Assembly: GCF_000208865.1 (NCBI RefSeq)
Contig: NC_018393.1
Span: 1,922,001-1,986,000, forward strand
DNA from: Neospora caninum Liverpool
Lineage: Eukaryota; Apicomplexa; Conoidasida; Eucoccidiorida; Sarcocystidae
DNA: 64,000 bases
Reading direction: 5' to 3'
This document shows, in pieces, positions 1-12,000 of the stretch (position 1 is its first letter; every line of letters begins with the position of its first letter). Both the position numbers and the translations under genes were made by a program. The notes beneath the pieces are model-generated. The model was not told the origin of the DNA, ran no database searches, and saw only the letters and a program-made list of their open reading frames with translations.

Positions 1-3000
1 TCTCATATCATGAGTGGGTGTTCGAGCAGAATAACATGCGCAAGCTACAACACCTGCTCGCACCTGAGGAACGCGACGTATTTCTTTTAAAAACTGAAGA
101 CCTCGATTGGCGGAGCTGGACACATTATTTCTTCTATGGGATTGCCCGGTGGCTACTCAAAGAACAGTCAGGCAAGTGGTTGACCACACTAAGAAGAAGG
201 GTACAGCTACAGCTGTATTCGAACTGCCTGTATATTTCGACGGCAAAACAACAAATATGAAGGGCCCGTAGATTAGCATGGCTTCGCAATATGGAATCCC
301 CTCACCCGTACGCCACATACTTTTCACGGTTCCTCCAACAGCTGAAGTTTTACGAGCCCTGTCGTAAAAGAACTCGTGCCTCCATTAGTATATATGGCGT
401 TATACACGGATGCATGTATATCTACGGAGATGAAAAGACCAAGAGAACAACCCTTTTCCTCGACCGTGTATGTACTTACCTATACAATGAAAATATATGT
501 ATCGAGGCGAACACGTATTCGCTGACGATTTGGCCCATACATAAGGCATAAACACGCATCTGCGGCTTTTATATTCCAGCATAGCTGTGAGCTAGGAGAT
601 GCGTTTGTCGCCAGAGTTGGACGATAAGGATTACATGCTGGAGCATCTCTTTGGGCAATGGAAGAATCGAAATAAACAAATAAATAAGCGCGTATGTGTA
701 TATTTATGTGTACATGAATGTAATGTTCATGTAAACAGTTCGTACAGCTACGTGATTTAGTACCGCAAAACCGTGCAGAGGCCCTATATCCGCAGATATG
801 CGGCTTATGGTGAACGTAAAAACCACAGGCTGCTGCATCATTCTTGCTTTTCTGCCTCTTTTGGTTGCAGCCTGTGAGCCCCCGCCTGCGCCACAGGTTT
901 ATGTGAACCTGTTGTACAAACACGTCCTAAACGAGCCGTATAATCCGCCTCCATTCCTTGCTCGCCTCATACCGTGCCCCGACACATTTACGTTCTTGAA
1001 GAACACTGGACCACTTCCGCGCTGCCCCTCTCCGTGGTCGATAGAGAATGCTGTCTTAGGGAGCAAAGCTCTGGCTTCTGTGATTCGAAAAGACGCTATA
1101 CAGATTAGCAAGCAAGGCAAGAGACGACGCAAGAATGGCAAACCTGCAGGTAAGTTCAAAGGAAGTGAAGTAAACGTTTTGGTTAGAAAAGACCTAGGAC
1201 ACAAGTTGGGAACAAAACGAATTTCCAAGCACACTGCAAGAGGGAGGTGCGTGTATCTTCACATACGAGAGATGCCACCACTGGTGTTTTCCCCCGCAAA
1301 ATTACCCGGCGTTTTTCGTGCGTCTGCGTGGCAATATCTTTTTTCAAACGCCCCGCGTTCTCAATACACCAACGAATCAAAAACACAGAGGTGTACGTAT
1401 CGAAAGTAAGCTGTCGTCGGAACTTTCACTGTCTGACAAATGTTGGTGGAAAAAACTCTGGTGGTTGTATATATAATGATTTACGTAGCTACAAACTACT
1501 TGTCCTACTTCACCTGGACAACAACGTAGCCTCAGCGCACATAAAACGATAGCAGTGCCATATCAATCTTATAGTCCATGAAATCCGTATACTCTCTAGT
1601 GTCGCGTATCAATTTGAACGCCAACGGGCAGTCACACGCATCACCCAGGCATACATAGAAACATTCGAACGACGTGGCAAATCGAAATGGCAAGCAACGC
1701 TGGACATATAAGGGCGTGTCTACCACCGTTTTGGGATGAAGAAATCCGCTCTTATTGCCATTCCCTTTACTTCTGGATATAGGCACAACGCAGCCAGAGA
1801 TCGAAGCGGAAGTCCGGGCAGATGCCCAGGAGCTGTATGATACTATTGCGGGGACGATCAGAACTCCCGCGGTTTATGTCCTCGGAGGGATCCTCCATAC
1901 TGCCTTTCAGCGACTTTTCGACCGCGTTGTTGTTGAAAGCACGGAGATCGAGCGTCTGAGAAAAACCGTGCAAGAATGCCACGGCCCCGTTATCCTCCTA
2001 CCAACACACAGGTCTTACATGGTCAGTAACATAGGTGTTGGAGAAGGCCGTAAAAGTCCACCCGTGTTGAAGTGTACGATTCGCCATAAAGCGTGTGTTA
2101 GGTATCTGAGGATTCGCGGAGAAAATCAAGAAGTTCTTCACAGCTACGTCAATGATGCACGATAGAAGCAACGCGATTTGGATAGTATGCATTCATCTCC
2201 CCCAGCAATATCTGTGCAAGCGCACATCTGCAGACACTACCGATCCATTCGTAAGCAGAAATCAGCAAACAAATACCCATGCATGCTTAATAATATACAC
2301 GGACAAGATGTTAGTGCCTCTCCCGTCATTGGTGTTCAGGATTCCCTTCTTCTATTTTACATGTGTCTCGGAAACGGTATGCCTCTGCCTTTCGTGGCGG
2401 CAGACGAAGGGTTGGCGCAGATTGCTGTCGTGAATCGGCTCCTTCGTAACTCCGGAACCTTCTTCCTCAGAAAATCATCCAGCCTCTCAAGAGGCAAAGC
2501 AAACGGACCGTCGCCCCGACTTTACTGCACAGTGGTTCACCAGTACATTCAGGCCATTGCTAAGCGTCACGGGTACCTCGAATTCTTCATAGAGGGCGGA
2601 CGGAGCAAAACAGGTGAGCTGCGTATCTACCCATCGTCTGTCAATGGCTCCGCAGTTAGACATATGAACAACTCCATATACAGCTTCATGCTACAAATGT
2701 CAGAGGGAAGCTGTAAATATCGGGTTCTGTTAATCCAGCCACTCTCGAAACGGTCGCGGGAAATGGGAGTGAACTCTAGCAGTAGGAGTTAATGGGATAA
2801 ATGCATTCGAGGTTACAATCACATGATAGTATTTGCGCACACTTAGGGCTTAGAGACTAGTTCCGTCCGGTTTAGTACTGAGCCGTTCCGTCGTGTCTGG
2901 GACTCGTCACACCATTCCCCCGACACGCGACAGAGGCACCGCAGAAAATGCAGAATGAACAGATATGAAAACGCAGGATCTTTTTCCACAACCCTACATA

Positions 3001-6000
3001 ATCCCGAACTAGGCTGTGCTCTTAAGAATGCAAGTAACGTGTGCAAGGCTCTGCAAGTGATGTTCTCACAAACTGGCATCAAGAACGTTTTCTCGACACA
3101 ACGGCTCGCTAGTGGCTTGACACATCTTGCGGCCAAAACGATCCTCACGAATAAGAAGACGTTCATTTCGGTTTTCCCCTGGAGAGACGTCACACTCCCT
3201 GGTCCAGCCGATGACGTGTCGGAGAGACAGCTTCCTTCCGTTAGGCTCTACTTTCCCTTTACGCACAGGTTTGCTATCGAGCCCACAGCACGGTATCCTG
3301 CGCACGGTGCTGGACTTGTACTTCGACTGTGAGCAGCCAAACGTCACTTTTGTTCCAGTCACACTTTCGTACGACAAGGTTTTGGAAGCTGAGTCCTTCC
3401 CTCAAGAGCTGTTAGGCGGACAGAGAAAGAAAGAAGACTTACGCCGGGTCCTCAATGTCATTCGTTGCATGTCATGTTACGGCCAGGACTGTAAAGTCCA
3501 AGGCGCAGATAGCAATGGCCTTCAACAGCGGTTCGGTGTAGGTTCCAAGCCCCTAGGCTCTGCGTACATTAAGATCGGCGAACCCATTACTTTTAAGGTC
3601 AGTGTCCGCGTTTCGGTTTCTCCAGAAAAAGCCCATTTTTTACCATGTTCCCGAAGTCAGGCAAAATCCGTGTATGCCTGCAGCCGAGTCGCCTTCCCAA
3701 CGCTGATAAACCAATATAGTACAGCACATTAGACCCGAGTTCTCCATATACACGGCAACAAAAATCCATCATAGGCGGAAACCTGCAGATTTGTCGTCCT
3801 ACTGCAATTTGCCAGGTTGATCTATTGTAGACCTGTCGCTTTTTTGCTCCGTCTCCCCCTCTCTCTGTCTCTCTCTCTCTCTCGCCCCCCCCTCTCTCTG
3901 TCTCTCTCTCTCTCTCGCCCCCCCTCTCTCTGTCTCTCTCTCTCTCGCCCCCCCTCTCTCCCCCTCTCTCTGTCTGTCTCTCTCTCTCGCTATATATATA
4001 TATATATATATATACCTGCTCTAGACCGAACAGTGAGCACCTTCCTGTTGTCTTGCCGCATATCCATTTTAAAAAACAGACATTCCTGCGCAACCACGTC
4101 CCTGGTACCTCGCCGAATCGAGCATACTTTCCTACTCTCGAGGCTGGGCCTGCACCTGAAGGAGACTGGGCACTTGGATGCAGGACAGCTGACGCTGCTG
4201 AACCGCAGAGGAGCGCCACCGTTGAAGCCGAAAGCGAAAAACCTGCATCTGGTAATCAGGAGAAGAAAGATAAAGTTGGCCAACCAGCGGAGTTCCGACA
4301 GCGACAACAAGAAGAGCAAGAGCACATGAAGTCTTCTACCGAGTGGCTGAAAAGGAAGAAGAATCAACCGCAAAGTGAAGAAGACAGCGAGGCTATGGCG
4401 GGGCAAGCCCGCCACTATAGAAGGGTTCCCAATGAACTCCGTGAAAAGGTCAGAACAGCTGCAGCCCTGGGGACAGAGAGTGATCCACAAGTAGTGAAGT
4501 TGCTTCAGATGTCATTCATCGCGTTTCCTCTCATAGAGCACCAATCTCACTACTACAACGGGACTCGGCTCACAGTAGCATAATGGCGAAAAGCGTAAGT
4601 AGTGGGCTCCTCCTGCTGGCCTGGTCCCTTTGATGGAGTGAAAGTCTACAGTTCCTCTCTGTCGTCGACAGAGCGTTCAGCGGAAACCTAGCATTCCTGT
4701 TGTCTTGGATATTGGTTCGTGGACATTAAGGCAACAGAATCCTGCGCTTGCTGGACGAGATCTGACACCTAAGTAACCCGAGTCCATCCTACGGTCGTGC
4801 TTCGTCTAATCGCCTACTGTTGGGCAATCGCTATGGCATGTGATGCGCTCACAGTTGACTGCCGACTTCGCGGACCACCTAATGGGCACCCTGGCTTCCA
4901 ACCTTATCATATCTCCGACCTCTCTGGTTGCCACTATCCTTTGCATGCATCGCAACGGCATCCGCGAGGAGGACCTGGTTCGTCTCGTTCGAACTTGCAC
5001 GTGATGTATTTCTGGAGCGGTTGCAGACGCAGAGATATTGAGCCACATATGTTTATTAGACACCAGCACAACAGAGCCTGAATACCTGCACATGCGCGAA
5101 ACTACGCATTTTACATGCGAAACGTGTAAACGGATATACGTTATAATGACGACTCATTAACTTGTACGAAAGAGCACATATAGGAGCGGATAGACATACA
5201 CATACTTGTATATTTGTTTAGGAGGCTGGCGTGTTTGAACGACGACCTGAGGCGAGCGTGTGGGCTAAAAAGATGAAGTGTGAGTGATGTTTATATATAT
5301 GCTTCTCTTTCTTCTGCTGTTCCTCATGGGTGTCGTCTCTCCTCCGATGGATGCTCGTCAGGAGGACCAGGTCCAGTGGCTGCGGGACCAGGTGCTTCTT
5401 CGCGGTGGACTTCTCTCCCCAGGTGTCGGTGGTCTGATGTTTGACGTGCGTCTCATTGTCCAAGCAACGCTGCAGACGTACCTTCGGGGAGTTGTTGCAA
5501 GCAGCGGGGGCGGCTGGTCTGTCATTCAAAGTGTCGCTCCGAGCGCGGCCGGCGCCAACGGAGTCGCTGCGCCCTCCTCGATCAGCACGCTACCAATGTC
5601 ACGGCCGACGACCGTAGGAGGGACCGTTGTAGGGCCTCTGGGTGCCGATGCGCCTCGTCTAGTCCTTGCCTACTACAGAAACAAATGCTGCCATTTGTTT
5701 ATTCTCGAGGCCATTGTATGTGCTGCTCTCTTTGCATTTGGGCGTGAGATCGCGTGGGAAGAAGGCGCAGACAGCATGGCGCTTACTGAAAAGGCAGTGT
5801 TTCTCACGGAACTGCTTAAGGATCATTTCGCGTTGAAGAATCAGTTAAGAGACGTCGAGATTATCAAGGTGAGCAGCCACAGCCGAAACGCCAGTCCATG
5901 TATCTAGGTTTGTGGCCGAGGCCTCGTCGCCGAGCGCAACCGTCACACACAGTCCGAGAAAATGGGCAAGACACAGTCAATTCTTCTATCAGTTGTTTGC

Positions 6001-9000
6001 CGGGGGCGGCCAATGCCTCTGATTATATTGCTCGGTTGCTCTAGAACATTTTATGCTACGTATGGACTTTTTGTTTTCACAGACGAGGAAACTTGTCGCA
6101 GAAACTAATGCTGTCATGAGGAGAGAACCACGGTGCCGCCAGCAGCGACGATTCTTGTACTGTGTCACACTCCATAGTGTTTCGTGGCTACACGAGCAAA
6201 CACACGACACGAAACTGTGATCGCCGGCCGATACACTTACGCGATCCGTTCCATCCAGATACAGATGAAATCTGGGGGCCACCCCAAGAGACTAGCGCCA
6301 CGACAGCGCTTTGTGTAGGCTATAAACCGGTGAGGGCTTTTGCGCCAGGACAGTCGCCTGTGTCTGTGCCCGTTGTACGATGACATTCTGCGCAGATCGT
6401 TGACCTCATGGTATCACGACGCATTTTACGGCGTCTTCCGTCGCCTTCGGCCTCCCCCAGCGAGAAAGAGGGCAGAGGGGATCGACGATACGTCTTCCAT
6501 CCGTCAGCGGAGTCCAGTGTTACACTCTTCACATATTTCGTCTGGCCATTTGTCGATAGCTACTGGGCATGCGGCATGAGCCTTTTTGCTCTTCAAAAGC
6601 CGACAACGCCTGCAGACATGGTGGACGAGATGGGGGAGGACAGTGCAGCAGGTGGGAGAGATGAACTGATTTTAGTGACAAAAGGCGTTTGCTCTAATTC
6701 AAAGTAATGGAGGTGTCCTCCAGAGGATTGTCCACTAGAACTTGGTACAGAGGTAGCGGCTTTGAGTCAACCATGAGATATATCTCTCCCTTTGGTACTG
6801 CTTTGTCATGTTAGTAGCGCACTCTAGGTCGCCGCCACTTTTCCCCCAGTTGTTTCTCGCACTCTGCTGCGTCTTGTAAGAGTGTTCTGAGTCGAAAACA
6901 ATGTTACTGGCAATCTGTGAACTCACAATGTACACCACGTTGTAAGTGTTTATAGATGTATCTGCACACGTATAAGAGCAGAGGTTGATTGGCGCCGTAA
7001 TCTAGTTGCTGGTGAAATGAACACACCACCATTTCTATCACTCAGGTGTCTCCTACAGATGCGGATGCTTGTAGATCGCGTTGCACTCAACAGGTTTTGC
7101 CACATGCGCTTCTTCTTGAGTTCCGTCTACCGTAATACTGTTCGCTCAGTCTACGGTCCTCCGTGGGTGACACCACGGCTGTTCTCTCTCTACACCGCAG
7201 ACAGGGTTGGGGAACAAATAAATCGTTTTTCGTCTGCCCCGTGAAAATGTCATTGCCTGTCCACTCATCCCTTCGTGGCGACCTCAGACTCTTGAAGCGG
7301 CGCATTCGCATATCCGAGCACCGATAGCAGAGACCCGCTTTGTTCTCGGCAGCGTTACTAGATGTTACAATATTTCACGGGAAACTACTGGTTTGGTGGC
7401 GGCAGTGTAAAGCGCATGCACACACCACCGACGGCCTCTGTGTAGTGTGGTGTGGCAGCTGCACACTCGAGCGCCAGCCAGTTGCTCTGCTAAACTAAAA
7501 TCCATGGGAGGTTGATAAGAGAGAATCCCTTTGAAGCATCGGGTTCGTCGCCTTTTGTACCGGCCTCTGCGCGTTTGTAAAGGATTGCGTCTTCTGTCCT
7601 TGGCCCTTCCTCAAAATCTCGGTATATGTCTGTTCTCGCTTGCTTTCTTCCTGCGTTTGCCAGTCAACAACGAGCCGTTCGCTACCTCGATGCAATGTTC
7701 GCGAACGAGGACACGCATGAGTAAGGCTCAGCTGGTTGCGCGGGCCCACTGGCTGGCTGACGGTCTCTACAAAGAGCACTACCTTGTAAGCGAACACAGG
7801 CGTAGTCAGTGCCTCATCGTGTGGATGAAATGTGCCCGTCAGTTCGATTGTATGCATCCTGTTTTATGCACCGCCTGGGGTCAAATGATTAACAAACATC
7901 ACTTCAGCGATGGGCGGGTGGGCAACGGATAAAGCTGAGTTGCCTCAAGTGCTTTTCAGAACTATTTGCCTTTTCGCTTACCCTCGTCTGCGCTGTCTGT
8001 CTCCAACTTCAGGCCTTTCCAGAAAGCTCGGCGTACTCGGCGATGCGCTCCGCTGTTGATGCTTTCTGTCGTCTTGGGGTTCTACAACAGTGCGCAGGAG
8101 AGCGTCGGTCATGTGAACGCGGAACAGGCGGCTCTGCTCCGTGTGTGAACCATTTGCTGAACTCGAGCAGCTGCATAGGCGAAAACACACTGCTGGAGCT
8201 CTCGCCAGATTTTCGACGCGAGGAGACACTTCAGGTAATCTAAGGCATACTAGGCATCTGTGTCGGCACTTCACCAGTGTTGGAGAGCACACAAAAAGAC
8301 GGGCTGGTGCTGGAACGTCGGTATCAGTAACGGACCGAATGCAAGAAGCAAAGTAGTCATTCTTGGAACTGACGTAGGAGACTCAAAATGCAGTGCGCAG
8401 AAACTTAGCGGGGGGAAGTTCAGTCAAAAAGAGTATCTGGACACAAAGATGTCCCCACATGTAAGGAAAGGCAGGAGGCACTACAATGACTTCGACCCTC
8501 AGAAAAAGGCAACATGCTGTGCTGAGCTCGCTGCGCAAAAAGTGCATGTGCGAGCAGAGCACATATTTCTGAGTCGTATCCAGTATAGCTGAAGAAGCCC
8601 ATCTTCCTCAAATAGAAACCGCTGTTCAACTCACCGATTCGACAGCTTAGAGTCTCCTGCTTCGTAGTCGCGAATGTAGAGGAGAATGCTTCTCTTGTCG
8701 GCAGTGTTCCGTGACAGTAGGCGATGATACTGACGCCTCCTTGACCACAGATAATCTCCCGTCATGACGTAGTGGTTTTTCGGCGGATGCGAAATTTACA
8801 TTTGGCCGCTAACGGATGTTGATTTTCACGGTCTATACGAGTCGCCCCCACTGCTTTGCAAATACCTGAATAACAACCAACCACGTATAGCTGAAATATG
8901 TACAAACGTCTATATCACTGCACATTGCATATGACTACACGAACGGTGTCGCAGTGCTCTGTAAAAGTGGATCATGATTTGGCTGTCCTCGATCAGGTTC

Positions 9001-9080
9001 TGCTCGACAAACTCCACGCCTATAGGAAAGCGGCGGCTACTGCTGAAGGGAGCAAAAACCCTAGAGGGTACGGCTCGTGA
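1..9080 (+). CDS. Fatty-acyl-CoA reductase / DHAP acyltransferase fusion (FARAT-like), 5' end outside window
   Basis: Proposed exons: 1-171, 871-1149, 1783-2021, 2340-2613, 3269-3597, 4080-4448, 4855-4986, 5371-5868, 6396-6651, 7664-7785, 8013-8234, 8997-9080. All phases agree, giving about 990 residues in the window. The first exon resembles the C-terminal domain of fatty-acyl-CoA reductases (LDWRSW...GIARWLLKE). The rest is a GNPAT/PlsB-type acyltransferase with every block visible: HRSYMD (HX4D), GTFFLRK, FFIEGGRSK, FVPVTLSYDK, then late helical blocks ISPTSLVATIL, YYRNKCCHLFILEA and WPFVDSYW. Ciliates have the same fusion (Tetrahymena FARAT), which makes fatty alcohol and acyl-DHAP, the two precursors of ether lipids; that function is inferred here. 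A charged linker (exon 4080-4448) and a Ser/Gly-rich one (5371-5868) are inserted between blocks. Least certain are the 4986 donor and the last exon, which could start at 8955 instead. No SKL-type tail is seen. Confidence 0.85.
172..870 (+). other. Predicted GC-AG intron in the FARAT-like gene
   Basis: The exon carrying the reductase C-terminus has no good GT donor near its end, but it contains cag|gcaagt at 171/172, which matches the GC-donor consensus. It leaves phase 1, exactly what the acceptor at 870 (pyrimidine-rich tract, then ttgcag) needs to keep the next exon open. A GT donor at 179 would leave the wrong phase. cDNA would settle it. Confidence 0.55.
3853..4014 (+). repeat. CT-rich minisatellite followed by (TA)12, inside a FARAT intron
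   Basis: About 138 bases of imperfect repeats of a (CT)n-GT-(CT)n-CCCCCC pattern (roughly 30-base period) run directly into an uninterrupted (TA)n tract at 3991-4014. The block lies in the intron 3598-4079 and ends about 65 bases before the proposed acceptor, so it acts as a very long pyrimidine region on the coding strand. The open reading it gives on either strand is low-complexity artefact. Confidence 0.9.
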
Positions 9081-12000
9081 TTAGCTCGACAATTTAAATC
9101 GTCAAATGCACTCGGTATTCTTGTGACTTTGCCATTGTCAATCGTCGGGGAAAACTGTATACGGTTGACGCTCGTTGGTGGGTCTGCGTTGACTTGCCAG
9201 GATCGGAATAGAATCCGAGAGGAGAGAGTCGACACAGCTAGGTTGTCAGTCCACTTGTCGGAATTAGATTATACGAAACGTAACAACAAACCTATTCGAT
9301 ATTTGCGCAGCAGTGGGTAGGGAACAAATACAGTGTGTCGATGTGCGTCGGTGGGGCTAAAAAACGAAAAAAATGCACCAGTCGTTCAGACGCGTTTTTA
9401 ACTTTGTGTGACAGTTTTGTGAAGGTTGACGTATGCGGTGCAAAACGACGCCACGAGTTCTGGTTTTCCAAGAAACAGTCGATGTACCGAAAAAAAAAGT
9501 TTTTCAAAATTTGAGGTCGCAAGCATGTGAACGTTTGCATACAAATTCGCAGGTTGCCTAATCGACAGCAGATGATGGCGTCTCTCCCGTTCTTCGCCCG
9601 TCTTTAGCCCAGCTGCCCCGGCGAAGCGCCGAACGGTTCGGCTATTTCTACCCTCCCCTTCACCAAAAGTGAACATGCTGATTCCATCGCCGCCTGGATG
9701 TTATACTTTGTATATGTGCAAGCTCGGCCAAAGGAAACGTTTGAGAAAGAGCGGGGGGAAATGTATGTATGTATGTATGTATGTAGGTATGTATGTATGT
9801 ACATGTATATATGCATGTTGGAGGGAACTCGTGGTAAACGATTAGGGACCAGCCCGATTCAACCGTCTCACCATCCAGGAGTACCGGGCTCCGACCTATT
9901 CACTGGTTCTTTTTGGAACGCTGCTGAAGAACCACCGTTATGCTCACAGCCAGGATGTTGTTGGCGTACCGAAGCAGCAATGCATTCGAAAAACCATGCA
10001 GTACCCTCATTCTAGCTGGTACACCTTGCCACACGACGAGCGCAGAACAGAAGCTAATAGGATCTGTGTTTCAGATAGAAAGTCTCATCTTGAGAAGGGA
10101 CAAGATTAAGAGACGGTTGTCCCTTCCCAGACAGAGTGAAGCGGAAGCTGTACTGCTGAATCGCCGGTTGGTGTACTGCAAGACGTTGTTCCAGAGAACT
10201 GGGAAAGCCATGTCGCAGTCCGCCTGTCTTGCATGTTTCGTAAAGATGGTCAAAACTGATGCTGGGAGGACGGACTACAGATCATCCGTAGACAGTAGGA
10301 TATAAGCCCGAACTAGCGGTGAAAGTGGTTCGCTTTCTCCCCGTACCGCATGGCATTTCTGGTATACTCGTGCTGGTCGACACACAAATTGGTCACTCGA
10401 GCATGCTCGTTCTTGAAGCGTTCTGTAATTGTTTTTACTTCTTGGCGAGTTTTCGAGGAATTTTCCGAACCCTCAGGGAACACAACGGACTAGCCCGTTC
10501 GCTCGCTCCGGCTATTACCAATAGACGTGTCTCTACGACAACGAGGATTCCTGTGACAATCTGGCGGGAAAGTAGACTTCTGTTCTCGGCTACTCGATCA
10601 TGTTCGTCTCACACCGCACAGCTGGGGCACAGGAGCAAAAATGAACATGCGCCACGCCGCCGGTAATTTGCGTCACATACTAAGAGCCGGTACTACCTGC
10701 ACGAACGAATAAGGAAGCCCATGGATAAAAGGTGAAAACTCGGATTACAGTTTTTGTTTTCATATCTTAAGCAAACATACATGGCGCACAATTATAGAAC
10801 CCAGTGAAATAACCGGTCATGTCGGACACGCGGTTCCAAAGGCACGCACACTGGCATAGTGTTTCAATTGGGAAGCACCATCCTTCCCTCCCTCATGCAA
10901 AGTGAGCAGTTAGCATGAAAGCATGTAGCGTTAGTTTGTACCCACGGAAATCCTGACAAGGGTTCCTCGCAAAACGACGGACACCGCTACTGATTGTAGA
11001 AAAAACCACAGTCACTGAAGTGAAATAACGGGAAACCAAACCAAAGCAAACACCCGTTCTCACTTTAACCAAACCGCGTTGGGTGCTCGATGATCGCGCT
11101 AGAGTCTGATGCCCTTTGACGCACGTAACCGCCCACGGTAAGACAGAAAAACTACGTAGATGATTCACAATTTCGGTAGTGTCTTTTCTGAGGCGCTCCT
11201 AGAGTATGAGGGTAAGCCGGCATAGCCACCAAAAACGATTTGTCCGTAAACGAGCTCACCAAGTCATGGAAGACCTAGCGACATCCACTGTTTTCTTCCT
11301 GTGTAACTGCTTAGCTGATCAAGTACCGCAGACACACAAACACATCGGACGTATATTTCCTTTATTAATAATTCCCCCGGTGAAAACGTTTTCACATGTG
11401 TTTAATCAAATAAGGGCTTGTATGGCGATGCTACAAAGCGTGAAGTAAGTCACGACTGGGGCTGTGATTGAGCAAACGTGCACTAGACCCATGATAGCAC
11501 ATGAGAGAAACGAAACGCTTCGTGCGTCTCGTTTGCCAGATCGGACGACACCTTGCCGGTGGAATAAGGCTAGTCGCATTGCCGAAACATTCCAGAAAAC
11601 ACAGACTTAAGAAAATATACAACCAATGGCTACCGCGTGTCTAACCCTTATTCCGCCTCCACGTCAGAAACTGAGAAAAGCTCCGGTATCACAGAAAGCA
11701 TCGAGAACAACAAACGATGACACACCCTTCTCTTATTGAGCAAGCAGCGATGCTGCCGAGGCAACACTGCTACATGGGGCCCGTGAAAACAACGACCAGA
11801 ACAGGGATACATGTACGTACCAGTATACAGATAATCGCAAACAGCGAAGTGCGAACTCGACCCCCCCTGTCTGCTGCAAAGAGCCTTAGTTTTGAGAGAT
11901 TTTGTGAGGCATATACCCATGCTTCGTGTGCTTCCCAGTTGTCCGTTACACGCCTTGAACGGTGAAATCGGGCTACGGACGCAGGAGAGAAAACGACACG

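Noticed and set aside
3817..4329. Plus frame rich in Leu/Ser/Pro and a minus frame rich in Arg/Glu/Gly
   Set aside because: Both are produced by the CT-rich repeat and (TA)n tract inside a FARAT intron.
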